64,000 nt of DNA from Eisenibacter elegans DSM 3317 (GTDB taxonomy: Bacteria; Bacteroidota; Bacteroidia; Cytophagales; Microscillaceae). Below, piece after piece: positions 26,128-34,896 of the stretch (position 1 is the stretch's first letter; every line of letters begins with the position of its first letter). The stretch is taken from NCBI RefSeq assembly GCF_000430505.1, contig NZ_KE387152.1, positions 1 through 64,000 of the forward strand. The letters run 5' to 3'. Position numbers and translations under genes: made by a program. The notes beneath the pieces are model-generated. The model did no database searches, was not told the origin of the DNA, and saw only the letters and a program-made list of their open reading frames with translations.

Positions 26128-28696
26128 GCGCCGCTTCCTTCGTCTCGGCCTTTTTATCAGCTTTGTAGTGCTATTGTCAGGCGGATTATGGTCGCCTTTG
26201 CAGGCGCAATCACAGAAAGAAATCGCTAGCCTAACCGTTACGGGCTCGCAATACCTCGACCCCAACATCATCGCCAATATGTCTGGCTTGCGTGTGGGCG
26301 ACAAGGTCAATCTGTCGGGCAAAGACCTCAGCGACGCTATCCGCAAGCTCTGGAAACAAGGGCTTTTGGCCGACGTGGCCATCGATATTGTCAAGGTCGA
26401 AGGCGAACAAGTCTCGCTCAATATCCGTGTACGGGAGCGGCCTCGCCTGCTCGACATCAAGTACAAGGGCTTGCGCAAAGGCCAAGTTACGACGCTCGAA
26501 GAAAAGGCTGTCAGCCTCACAAGGGGCAAAATCGTAACCGATGCGATGCTCAAAAATACCGAGATGGGCATCAAGAAGCACTTTGCCGACAAGGGCTACG
26601 CCAATACCAAGGTGCGGATAGACCAAAGGGTAGACAGCAACTCCAACAACCGCGCTGTATTGACCATTTATATCGATAGGGGCAAGAAGGTAAAGGTAGA
26701 GCGTATCAATTTTGAAGGCAATACAGCTTTCAGCAACAAAACGTTAGAGCGAAAACTAGGAAAGACCAACTCGGTGAAGTTCCGCAACATCCTCCGCAAC
26801 ACCAAGTATATCAAACGCCAATACAAAGAAGACAAACAAAAGCTGATTGCTTGGTATAATACCAAGGGACACAGGGATGCCCGTATTATTGCTGACTCGG
26901 TGTATGTAGGCAGCAACCCTGACCGTGTACGCATTGATATCAAAATAGAAGAAGGACGGAAGTATTACTTCCGTAATATTACTTGGACAGGCAACTATCT
27001 CTATGATGATGAAACGCTCTCAAGAGTATTGGGTATCGAAAAAGGAGACGTATACGATACAGATCGAATGCAGAAAAAGCTGCAATTCAGTATGAATGAC
27101 ATAGATGTGTCCTCGCTCTATATGGACGATGGCTATCTGTTCTTCAACGTAACACCGGTAGAGCTGGCGATTGTCGGCGATTCTATCGATGTGCAGATGC
27201 AGGTTTTTGAAGGCCCCCAAGTAGATAACAACCGCATCATTGTCAATGGCAATACCAAGACCAGCGACAATGTCATCATCCGAGAAATACGCACCTCCCC
27301 GGGGTATAAGTTTAGCCGTGCTGACCTTATCCGTACGCAGCGTGAGTTGAGCGCTATAGGGTATTTTGACCCCGAAAACATCGGAATGCAGCCTAAACCC
27401 AATATGATGGATGGCACAGTAGACATAGAGTATACCCTCGAAGAACGACCCAATGACCAGATAGAACTCTCTGGTGGCTGGGGTGGTGGCTTTGGCTTTG
27501 TGGGCTCGCTCGGCTTGGTGTTCAACAACTTCTCTGCGCGAAAAATGTTGAACCTCAAAAACTGGAGACCATTGCCTTCTGGTGACGGCCAACGCCTCGC
27601 ACTGCGCTTTCAGGCCAATGGGCGTGCTTTCCAAACATACTCCTTTACGTTTACAGAGCCGTGGCTCGGTGGACGCAAGCCCAACTCTTTTTCTATCAGT
27701 CTAAGCCACTCTGTCCAAAATATTACTGCCGGTGCGTTGGGCAACCCCTTTGGCTTTGGTGGTCTAGGAGGCGGCTTTGGCGGCGGCTTTGGCGGTGGTT
27801 TTGGTGGCGGGTTCGGCTTCAATCAAGGGCCTGTCGTACAGTCATTCAAGCTCTATGGCATTACCCTCTCTTTAGGTCGTCGTTTGCGCTGGCCAGATGA
27901 TTTCTTCACAATGATTAACTCATTGACCTATAACTACTACGACCTCTTCAACTTTAGCGTTGCCAGGGACTTGTTCTCGACAGGTATAGCACAAAACCTT
28001 AACTTCAATACCACGATTGCCCGAAACAGTGTCGACAACCCAATGTATCCCCGTGGTGGTTCCAATATCTCACTCAGTGCTACATTGACACCACCTTGGT
28101 CGCTCTTCAGGCCTGATGTCAACTACCAAGAGCTGACCCCTCAGGAGCGTTTCCGACTGATTGAGTACCACAAATGGATGTTTGACGGCTCGTGGTTTAC
28201 GACCATCACCGGCAAGCTCGTGCTCAGTACCCGTATGCACTTCGGCTTTATCGGTACTTACAACAAAGACGTAGGGATAGGGCCTTTCGAGCGCTTCCGA
28301 CTAGGGGGGGCGGGTCTTGCCGGTTTCAACTTCTTGCTCGGCACAGATATCATCGGCCTGCGTGGTTATCGAGACAACTCCATTCCGCCGCCGACTTTGT
28401 CGCCGGGCGGGGTAGTATACAACAAGGCCGTGATGGAGCTTCGATATCCTCTATCGCTCAACCCCTCGGCTACTATTTATATACACAGCTTCCTCGAAGG
28501 AGGGAATGCCTGGGATAACTACGAAGAGTTCTCTCCCTTCAACTTCAAGCGTTCTGCTGGTGTGGGTGCGCGTATCTTTATGCCAGCCTTTGGCTTGTTA
28601 GGGATTGACTGGGCCTACGGCTTCGACCGTGTGCCGGGAGCAACAGGCATCTCCGGTGGGCAATTCCACTTTACTATCGGGCAGCAAATTCGATAA
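26075..28696 (+). CDS. bamA: Outer-membrane protein assembly factor BamA
   Basis: Inserts beta-barrel proteins into the outer membrane. The 873-residue protein has a signal anchor (FISFVVLLSGGLWSPLQAQ), several POTRA domains (about residues 50-430) and a C-terminal 16-strand barrel. The barrel includes LGTDIIGLRGYRDN (VRGF-like loop-6 motif) and a final strand ending FHFTIGQQIR. A glycine-phenylalanine repeat (GGGFGGGFGGGF) sits in a barrel loop near residue 570. The ATG at 26075 overlaps uppS by 53 bases; a GTG at 26099 is an alternative. Confidence 0.95.
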   Translation: MNEDLEKQVNNYRNTPNKRRFLRLGLFISFVVLLSGGLWSPLQAQSQKEIASLTVTGSQYLDPNIIANMSGLRVGDKVNLSGKDLSDAIRKLWKQGLLADVAIDIVKVEGEQVSLNIRVRERPRLLDIKYKGLRKGQVTTLEEKAVSLTRGKIVTDAMLKNTEMGIKKHFADKGYANTKVRIDQRVDSNSNNRAVLTIYIDRGKKVKVERINFEGNTAFSNKTLERKLGKTNSVKFRNILRNTKYIKRQYKEDKQKLIAWYNTKGHRDARIIADSVYVGSNPDRVRIDIKIEEGRKYYFRNITWTGNYLYDDETLSRVLGIEKGDVYDTDRMQKKLQFSMNDIDVSSLYMDDGYLFFNVTPVELAIVGDSIDVQMQVFEGPQVDNNRIIVNGNTKTSDNVIIREIRTSPGYKFSRADLIRTQRELSAIGYFDPENIGMQPKPNMMDGTVDIEYTLEERPNDQIELSGGWGGGFGFVGSLGLVFNNFSARKMLNLKNWRPLPSGDGQRLALRFQANGRAFQTYSFTFTEPWLGGRKPNSFSISLSHSVQNITAGALGNPFGFGGLGGGFGGGFGGGFGGGFGFNQGPVVQSFKLYGITLSLGRRLRWPDDFFTMINSLTYNYYDLFNFSVARDLFSTGIAQNLNFNTTIARNSVDNPMYPRGGSNISLSATLTPPWSLFRPDVNYQELTPQERFRLIEYHKWMFDGSWFTTITGKLVLSTRMHFGFIGTYNKDVGIGPFERFRLGGAGLAGFNFLLGTDIIGLRGYRDNSIPPPTLSPGGVVYNKAVMELRYPLSLNPSATIYIHSFLEGGNAWDNYEEFSPFNFKRSAGVGARIFMPAFGLLGIDWAYGFDRVPGATGISGGQFHFTIGQQIR
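27756..27820 (+). repeat. Tandem glycine-phenylalanine coding repeat in bamA
   Basis: About five 12-base units of the form GGCGGYTTTGGC encode GGFG repeats in a predicted barrel loop. Such repeats may vary in number by slippage while keeping the frame. Confidence 0.6.
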
Positions 28697-28716
28697 ACGA
28701 CCAAAGTACAGTGATT

Positions 28717-28750
28717 AAAAAAACACCTTCCTTCGGGGAGGTGTTTTTTT
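28717..28750 (+). terminator. Terminator after bamA
   Basis: AAACACCTTCC pairs with GGGAGGTGTTT around a TTCG loop, followed by a T-run. It lies about 20 bases past the bamA stop. Confidence 0.9.
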
Positions 28751-28751
28751 G

Positions 28752-28862
28752 TATACCCAATCAAAACTGGTTTGGTTACGTCACGGGATATTTTCCAAAT
28801 CCCACAGTTAAAACTGCGGGCTAAGTCTCATTTTACCCTCAAATCAAGAGAGGTTTGGTATA
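28752..28862. repeat. Dispersed intergenic repeat, copy B
   Basis: It begins TATACCCAATCAAAACTGGTT and ends in GGTTTGGTATA. The ends are inverted matches (TATACC...GGTATA). Its middle, read on the minus strand (ATGAGACTTAGCCC, then GATTTGGAAAATATCC), matches copy D at 48539-48573. The rest of the gap to 29014 shows no gene. Confidence 0.5.
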
Positions 28863-29014
28863 ACTTGACATTGCCTGACAGGGAGTATCCCCCTCATCGT
28901 TGATTAATTGAGTACCAATGCAAATGCAAAAATAACTTTTGTATTGTTTATTATGTAATATATCGACAATCAAGTGAGTAAAACAGCTAAGCACTCAAAA
29001 TTAAAAACTCATAA

Positions 29015-30190
29015 CTACTTAGAAGTGAGCAACTGTGCTTTTGCTTTCTTCTGAAATAGGTAGATAGCCAGCCAAGCCATCAGGCTGTATCCTAGCGCCT
29101 GAGCCCCAAGTGTTTGCCAGGCGATGCTTGCTTGGGCTGTAGTACCGCCGGCGATGCCCATTGTTCTATAAATCTGCAAGAAGGGGGTAAGAGGAATCAT
29201 TTGTGCGACATACTGTAGCCACAGGGGCATTTGGCTCAAAGGATAGGTAAATCCACTCAACACAAAGCTTGGGGTCGCAATGACCATCAACAACTCTGTG
29301 GCTTTGAGCTGGTTGGGAATGAGAGCACTCACTGCCACCCCTAGACCCGAAGCCGCCACCATCAGCAAGAGGGCTGCCAAGCTCAAGAATTCCAGTTGTT
29401 GGGGTAGAGGAATATGAAAACCGAGATGGAGTATGCCATAAAAAAGCCAAATCACGCCGGCCATTAGCAAATAAGGCAAGACTTTGACCAACCACCAATA
29501 ACCCGCACTTTTGCCCAAGGGCAAAAGCATCGTTTGCCAGCGTTGGTGTTCCCATTCGGCTGCAAAACTCAGGGCAAGCCCCAGTAAGAGCACCTGCTGG
29601 AGCACAGTGGCCAAAATTCCCGGATAGAGAAAAAAGGCATAATTGGCGCTTTCGTTGTAGCGGCGATGATAAAACACCCGGATTGGCTGCAACTCCTGCA
29701 ATGCTACGGCCTCGGCCTTGCCTTGTTTTTTGAGTGTTTCCAAGCTTAACCCGGCATTGAGTGTGGCCAATACTGTTTGGATGGCCTTGGAGGCATAGTT
29801 GGCTGTCAAGATATTGGCCGTATTGATTTCGACCATTAACTCGGGGCTGCGCTTATACAAAATATCGGCTTCAAATCGTGATGGAATGACGATCATTGCC
29901 TCATAGGACGGCATCTGGGCGGCAGCCAGAGCCTGCTGTGGGAGTACCTGCTTTACGACAAGTGTTTCGGTATCTTGCAACATATCAATTAGTTGCCGGC
30001 TTAGCGGCGACTGGTCCTCATCAATCACAATAATGGGCAGTTCATTGACCGTACCCTTCTGATAGACCGCCCCCAGCAATAGGCCATAGAGGAGGGGCGC
30101 ACCTAGGAAAATGATGCGCAACACACTGTTTTGCCAAAAGAGCCTAAACTCTCTCAGGATAAGATTGAGCCACAACTTCATGGTTGCCAC
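29015..30190 (-). CDS. ABC-2 type transporter permease (efflux)
   Basis: A 391-residue membrane protein in the YhhJ/YbhR style: one N-terminal helix (about 23-42), a large extracytoplasmic domain (45-170), then five helices. The helices include the FAAEWEHQRWQTMLLPLGKS region typical of ABC-2 permeases. It overlaps the HlyD-like gene by 13 bases as the last gene of a TolC-HlyD-permease set. No ATP-binding subunit is encoded nearby, so the energy partner must be elsewhere. The substrate is not known; drugs or lipids are typical for the type. A start at 30181 (MKLWLN) is also possible. Confidence 0.85.
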   Translation of the reverse strand: MATMKLWLNLILREFRLFWQNSVLRIIFLGAPLLYGLLLGAVYQKGTVNELPIIVIDEDQSPLSRQLIDMLQDTETLVVKQVLPQQALAAAQMPSYEAMIVIPSRFEADILYKRSPELMVEINTANILTANYASKAIQTVLATLNAGLSLETLKKQGKAEAVALQELQPIRVFYHRRYNESANYAFFLYPGILATVLQQVLLLGLALSFAAEWEHQRWQTMLLPLGKSAGYWWLVKVLPYLLMAGVIWLFYGILHLGFHIPLPQQLEFLSLAALLLMVAASGLGVAVSALIPNQLKATELLMVIATPSFVLSGFTYPLSQMPLWLQYVAQMIPLTPFLQIYRTMGIAGGTTAQASIAWQTLGAQALGYSLMAWLAIYLFQKKAKAQLLTSK

Positions 30191-31122
30191 AAAACGGTTT
30201 GGTGAGTCAATAGGGCTTTTGCTTCCATAGGGCGCAGCTTGATTTCATACAAGGCCTCACTAAGCGCATATTGCGGATAGGCACTGCTGATATTGGCATA
30301 GGCCGGTAGCGGGCGGATGCTGATGGTTGTGGCCTGAAGGCTTTCTTGGGTATGGGGCAGGGTGAGTGTCCATTGTTCGCCCGGTTGGTGTTTTACGGCT
30401 ATGGCCTCTGGTACTGAAAGGCGGATGTAGGCGGTCTTTTGAGCATAGCCCCTGAAAAGGGCATACCCAGGCAGGGCCAGCTCCCCTTGGTGTAGGGTGA
30501 TAGTCTCGATGGTCATCGCCTCTGGGGCAATCAAGACACGCTCGCGTTCAGCAATGGCGACTTCTTGCTGTACACCGGCCACTTGTGTACGCTGCCCCAA
30601 GGCAGCTTGGCGCATTTCGGTGCGTACCCCTTGTTTGACCTCGGCGAGGCCGGCAGCGGCAGCCTGCCACTGGGCGAAGGCCATTTGGTATTTGGCTGTA
30701 GCTTCATCAAACGCTTGGGGGGCAATAAGTGAATCTGTAACCAAAGCTTCGAGGCGCTTGAGGGTTTTGCGTGCAAACTCATACTGATCTTTGGCGGCTT
30801 GGTGTTGGGCTTCTGCCCGCTTGATTTGCTCTTGTGTAGCACCGTTATGCGTCATTTGGTACTGGGCATCGGCTGCTTGCCACAAGCCCTCAACCTGTTG
30901 TCTTTTGGCCTCAACTTCTGGGATTTCGAGGAGGGCAAGCGTATCGCCAGCCTGTACTTCCATCCCTTCGGTTACATAAATCTTGGCCACACGACCAGCA
31001 ATTTTTGGGGCAACACTGATGACCTCTCGATAGACTTTGCCTTCAAAGGTCGGTGTTTGTTCGGGTTGGCAGGCAGACAGTAACAGCCCTAATGCCAAAC
31101 ACCAGACAATCAACTTGTTCAT
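30178..31122 (-). CDS. HlyD-family periplasmic adaptor lipoprotein
   Basis: A 314-residue membrane-fusion protein. The lipobox is LLLSACQPE (cysteine about residue 18). A biotinyl-lipoyl half (VAKIYVTEGMEVQAGDTLALLE, about 45-66) leads into a coiled-coil hairpin (about 75-185), then the second half (AMTIETITLHQGELALPGYALF) and beta-barrel domain. It bridges the inner-membrane permease and the TolC-like channel encoded just upstream. Confidence 0.88.
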   Translation of the reverse strand: MNKLIVWCLALGLLLSACQPEQTPTFEGKVYREVISVAPKIAGRVAKIYVTEGMEVQAGDTLALLEIPEVEAKRQQVEGLWQAADAQYQMTHNGATQEQIKRAEAQHQAAKDQYEFARKTLKRLEALVTDSLIAPQAFDEATAKYQMAFAQWQAAAAGLAEVKQGVRTEMRQAALGQRTQVAGVQQEVAIAERERVLIAPEAMTIETITLHQGELALPGYALFRGYAQKTAYIRLSVPEAIAVKHQPGEQWTLTLPHTQESLQATTISIRPLPAYANISSAYPQYALSEALYEIKLRPMEAKALLTHQTVLWQP

Positions 31123-31167
31123 ATTAATTTAAGGGGTTAATTAGGGAATAAATACGGTTTCAATGTC

Positions 31168-32649
31168 TTAGAAATCAAAGGCTTGCTGGAGGTCATAACC
31201 AGCAGCACGCCAATAGCTTCGTGCGGCAGCTCTCTGTTGTATGACAGCCTGCTGATAGGCCAATGAGGCCTGTTGGTACTCTTGTTCGCTGGTGAGCCAT
31301 TCGCTCACAGAGAGCAGCCCAATACGGTAGCTTTCGCTGGCCGTCAGGTAGTTGTGTTGGCTTATGTCTAGTTCTTTGGCTTTTAGTGTCAACAGCTGTT
31401 GTGCTAAGCTATGTTCGCGCCAGGCTTTTTCGTAGGCCAAGGTGAGCTGTTGTTGTTTGTATTGGCGTTCAAGAGCCTGACTTTCTTGGTTTATTTTGGC
31501 ACTTTCGATGCGGTGCTTTTCCTCTAGGCCGTCAAACAGTGTCCATTTTAACCCTATACCCACTAGGAGTGCAGGGCGAGCCTGTAGCTTGTCGAGGTGT
31601 AGGCTGATGGGGGCTTGTTGCCCGCCGGGTAGCATAGCCTCTGTATGCAGTCCTTGGCCAAAAACTCCTAGGTAGCGATAGCTGGCAAAAGCCTGTATTT
31701 TGGGTAGATAAAAATTTTTGGCCATCCGCACCTTGGCTTGATAGGCCTCTTGTTGGGCTTCGAGGGCTTGCCATTCGGCCCTGTTTTCGAGCTGTATTTC
31801 AAATGGACTGGCCCATAAAGGCGCTATTTGGGCTGTATCTATGGGAATTTGGGCTTCGGGTAGCCCACTCAAAAGACTTATTTTTTGGGACAATAAGCTG
31901 AGCTGGTGTTCATAGGTTTTTTCCTTGCTTTCGAGCTGTAGTAGCGCAGCCTCAATCTTATTGCGTTCGTAGGGGGTGGCCAGCCCTTGGGTGATGGCCT
32001 TTTGGACACGCAGCTGTTCTTTTTCGAGACGTTTGCGGCTTTCGTCCAAGAGCACCCTACTTTTGTGTAAGAGCAAGAGTTGCTCATAATGCTGCAACAA
32101 TTCTTCGGCAAGAGCTTGTTCGGCAGCGGCTAAGGCATAGCGCTCGGCCTTGTCTTTATGAACTAGGGTCTTGCTTGCTAAGGGGATTTGTCGGCCACTG
32201 AACAACAGTATCTTGGCCGTAAGGCCGGCAGTGGCGGCGTGCCCATAGGTAGTAAAGTGGGATGCACCTTCAAACAAGTTTGTCCCGGCGGGAATACCCA
32301 TCCCTAAGCCGATAGGCATCAAGGCTTCTGGTAGGGCATCGGCCAAAGGAAGATAACGGGTGGGTGCATCGGCCTCTATTTGGGTATGAAAATAGCCATA
32401 CAAGGCATCGGCCTCCAAACGTGGAAGATAGCGCTGGCGGAGTGCCTGTTGTGCTAAGTGGGTTTGTTGTTGAAGGTGATGCTGAGCCTGCAAACTTAGG
32501 TTGTGCTGGAGCGCCTGCAAAACCAACCACTGCTCGGTATCGTGGAGAGATTGCTGCGCCTGCACAGGCCAATGACTCCCACACAGGAGGGATAATGCCG
32601 CAAAACTACAAAAGGCCAGCCTCTTGGAGAGGCCTGAAAAAGCATTCAT
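31168..32649 (-). CDS. TolC-family outer-membrane efflux protein
   Basis: A 493-residue protein with an N-terminal signal peptide (ends near VQAQQ, about residue 32) and the two repeated helical halves of TolC channels. These are rich in glutamine, alanine and leucine (for example LAEELLQHYEQLLLLHKSR, and LDISQHNYLTASESYRIGLLSVSEWL near the end). It is the first gene of the efflux operon; a MarR regulator gene lies 190 bases upstream on the same strand. Confidence 0.88.
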   Translation of the reverse strand: MNAFSGLSKRLAFCSFAALSLLCGSHWPVQAQQSLHDTEQWLVLQALQHNLSLQAQHHLQQQTHLAQQALRQRYLPRLEADALYGYFHTQIEADAPTRYLPLADALPEALMPIGLGMGIPAGTNLFEGASHFTTYGHAATAGLTAKILLFSGRQIPLASKTLVHKDKAERYALAAAEQALAEELLQHYEQLLLLHKSRVLLDESRKRLEKEQLRVQKAITQGLATPYERNKIEAALLQLESKEKTYEHQLSLLSQKISLLSGLPEAQIPIDTAQIAPLWASPFEIQLENRAEWQALEAQQEAYQAKVRMAKNFYLPKIQAFASYRYLGVFGQGLHTEAMLPGGQQAPISLHLDKLQARPALLVGIGLKWTLFDGLEEKHRIESAKINQESQALERQYKQQQLTLAYEKAWREHSLAQQLLTLKAKELDISQHNYLTASESYRIGLLSVSEWLTSEQEYQQASLAYQQAVIQQRAAARSYWRAAGYDLQQAFDF

Positions 32650-32839
32650 AGCATATAAAATTTAGGTTGTATAAACAATGGTTAATAAGACAACTATACG
32701 ATAACGGAAATCAAAATTGATTAGGGAGGCGAATGTGTAATAAATCCTTGATAATCAACAAAATAACCCCATATAAACCCTCTAATAGAGGGAGCCTTGG
32801 TCTAAAATCAGCCCTAGCCTAAGGCCGCTGGGTATGCCT

Positions 32840-33277
32840 TCAGTCCTTGCGCAAGTTCTGATAGACTAGATACAACACCTCCCGGCAGATGAGGATTTTC
32901 TCAGGGTCAATGCCTATAAGAGCTTCATCGAGTGTTTTTTGTGCCATCGCTGTAGCTTCTTTTTCTAAGACTTTGCCCTTGTCTGTCAGTAGAATACGCT
33001 TGATGCGTCTGTCTTTGGGATCATCCTGCCGAACAACGAGCGCCTGTTTTTCGAGCTTATCGAGCAGTCGGGTGATGCTCGGCTTGTCTTTGAATGTTTT
33101 CTCGGCCAGCGCCTGTTGTATCTGCCCATCTTCTTCCCAAAGTGCCACCATCACAGCCCACTGTTCTTGGTTAAGGTCCAGACCTTGGGCTTTGAAGTTG
33201 TGCAAAAGGCGGCGGCTGATAGCCACCGAGGTGCGGCCTGTCAAAAGACCGTGTAAATCCTCTACGCTGAAATTCAT
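32840..33277 (-). CDS. MarR-family transcriptional regulator
   Basis: A 145-residue winged-helix regulator. The recognition region IQQALAEKTFKDKPSITRLLDKLEKQALVVRQDDPKDRRIKRILLTDKG is classical MarR, with the wing at DPKDRRIKR. It lies just upstream of a TolC-HlyD-permease efflux set, a usual MarR target. Its own promoter region contains two 14-base palindromes over the start site and start codon, suggesting self-repression. Confidence 0.9.
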   Translation of the reverse strand: MNFSVEDLHGLLTGRTSVAISRRLLHNFKAQGLDLNQEQWAVMVALWEEDGQIQQALAEKTFKDKPSITRLLDKLEKQALVVRQDDPKDRRIKRILLTDKGKVLEKEATAMAQKTLDEALIGIDPEKILICREVLYLVYQNLRKD

Positions 33278-33304
33278 TGTTAATGCAATAGTTGTTAATG
33301 CAAC
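33276..33304 (-). promoter_or_regulatory. Tandem palindromic operator candidate at marR
   Basis: ATTGTTAATGCAAT (33276-33289) and GTTGTTAATGCAAC (33291-33304) are two near-identical units. Each has 4-base inverted ends around TTAATG. They cover the predicted transcription start and the first bases of the marR coding sequence. Confidence 0.5.
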
Positions 33305-33306
33305 TA

Positions 33307-33338
33307 CAAAGATAATAGCTCATTCAGAAAATACCAAA
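33307..33338 (-). promoter_or_regulatory. Promoter of the MarR gene
   Basis: On the minus strand, TTTG (complement of 33335-33338), 20 bases, then TATCTTTG (complement of 33307-33314) match the Bacteroidota consensus exactly. The start codon is 30 bases beyond. The remaining sequence to 33537 shows no gene. Confidence 0.7.
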
Positions 33339-33537
33339 CAACGCGGCTCAAATTTTAGATTTTTTGCAAAAGCTTCAAAAGAGCGCTTCTGTAAAGGATT
33401 ATCCAAAAAATAACCTACCAATGTTCCCGCAACTACGTTGCTCGGGAAAAATCATACGTCTGTGTCTCTATAGGCGCTAGTAAGACACTATTCAAAAGCG
33501 CATCTCTGGCCGTTTGTGAGGCGCAAACAATGGACAT

Positions 33538-33570
33538 CAAAAAAAGTCATCCCAAAAATCTGGGATGACT
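33538..33570 (-). terminator. Terminator after ald
   Basis: AGTCATCCCA (33545-33554) pairs with TGGGATGACT (33561-33570). The A-run on its left is a U-run in the minus-strand transcript. The stem is shared with 11021 and 63171. Confidence 0.8.
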
Positions 33571-33605
33571 CATCATCAGCGCAAAGACTGTTGGCGGTAG
33601 CGATA

Positions 33606-34718
33606 CTACAACACTTCAGCAAGTGGAGTGAAGGGCAGCTCAAAGGCTTCGGCTACGGCGCGGTATACCACCTTGCCGTTGATGATATTGAGGCCTTCGC
33701 GTAGCTCCACATTATCTTGGCAAGCTTGTTTCCAACCTTTGTTGGCCAACTGGATGGCATAAGGTAGGGTCGCGTTGGTAAGCGCCAAGGTAGACGTATA
33801 AGGTACAGCTCCGGGCATATTGGCTACGCAATAGTGTACGATATCGTCGATGATATAGGTGGGATTCTCGTGAGTGGTAGGCTTACAAGTCTCGATACAC
33901 CCGCCTTGGTCTACGGCCACGTCTACGACTACCGTACCGGGGCGCATTGTCTTGAGCATATCGCGGGTGATGAGGTGTGGGGCTTTGGCACCTGGGATAA
34001 GTACTGCGCCTACGATGAGATCGGATTGGCGGACGGCCTCGGCGATATTGAACTTATTCGACATAATTGTCTGTACGTTGGCAGGCATAATGTCGGCCAA
34101 TTGGCGTAGGCGTGGCAGGCTGATGTCCATAATAGTTACATTAGCACCCAAGCCGGCGGCCATTTTGGCGGCTTGTGTTCCTACAATCCCGCCTCCGAGG
34201 ATGAGGACATTACCGGCGCGTACTCCCGGTACGCCACCGAGCAATACTCCACGGCCTTTTTTGGGTTTTTCGAGGTATTTGGCACCTTGCTGTACGGCCA
34301 TACGTCCGGCTACTTCCGACATCGGAATCAAGAGAGGCAGCGAGCCGTCGGCACTGGTTACGGTTTCGTAAGCCAAGCAAGTAGCTTTGCGCTCAATCAT
34401 AGCGCGGGTCAATTCTTCAGAAGAGGCGAAGTGGAAGTAGGTGAATAACAATTGTCCTTCGCGGATTAGGGCGTATTCTTGCTCAATAGGCTCTTTTACC
34501 TTGATAATCATCTCGGCTTTGGCGTAAACCTCTTCGGCAGTAGCCAAAATTTCGGCACCTGCTTGGATATACTCCTCATTCACAAACCCGCTGCCTTCGC
34601 CGGCGCTAGACTGAATGTATACCGTGTGGTTGAAGCGCTTCAATTCTGCTACTCCGGCTGGTGTCAGGGCCACACGGTTTTCGTTATTCTTAATTTCTTT
34701 TGGTACGCCAATAATCAT
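33606..34718 (-). CDS. ald: Alanine dehydrogenase
   Basis: NAD-dependent interconversion of L-alanine and pyruvate plus ammonia. The 370-residue protein begins MIIGVPKEIKNNENRVALTP, the family N-terminus. It has VKVKEP-like sequence (IIKVKEPIEQEY), a Rossmann glycine motif NVLILGGGIVGTQAAKMA at about residue 170, and DVAVDQGGCIET. The length is typical. A promoter with exact consensus lies about 80 bases upstream. It may link to peptidoglycan alanine supply, but a catabolic role is equally likely. Confidence 0.95.
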   Translation of the reverse strand: MIIGVPKEIKNNENRVALTPAGVAELKRFNHTVYIQSSAGEGSGFVNEEYIQAGAEILATAEEVYAKAEMIIKVKEPIEQEYALIREGQLLFTYFHFASSEELTRAMIERKATCLAYETVTSADGSLPLLIPMSEVAGRMAVQQGAKYLEKPKKGRGVLLGGVPGVRAGNVLILGGGIVGTQAAKMAAGLGANVTIMDISLPRLRQLADIMPANVQTIMSNKFNIAEAVRQSDLIVGAVLIPGAKAPHLITRDMLKTMRPGTVVVDVAVDQGGCIETCKPTTHENPTYIIDDIVHYCVANMPGAVPYTSTLALTNATLPYAIQLANKGWKQACQDNVELREGLNIINGKVVYRAVAEAFELPFTPLAEVL

Positions 34719-34792
34719 AGTATTCTTGTTGTTGTTAAGGGGGGATTACTACAAAATGAGCAAGCCAACTACAAAGGCTTGGCTTGTTTACG

Positions 34793-34825
34793 CAAAGATA
34801 ACTTAAATACAAGCAAGCCTACAAA
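34793..34825 (-). promoter_or_regulatory. Promoter of ald
   Basis: On the minus strand, TTTG (complement of 34822-34825), 21 bases, then TATCTTTG (complement of 34793-34800). The leader to the ald start is about 70 bases. Confidence 0.65.
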
Positions 34826-34896
34826 AAACCCAAAACAAAATTTTGCACACCGATCATTTTTGCCCATTACAGAACCTGAAGGCATATTTTGTAGGC

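Noticed and set aside
27610-27822. Proline-rich minus-strand frame over bamA
   Set aside because: It is the antisense of the GGFG repeat.
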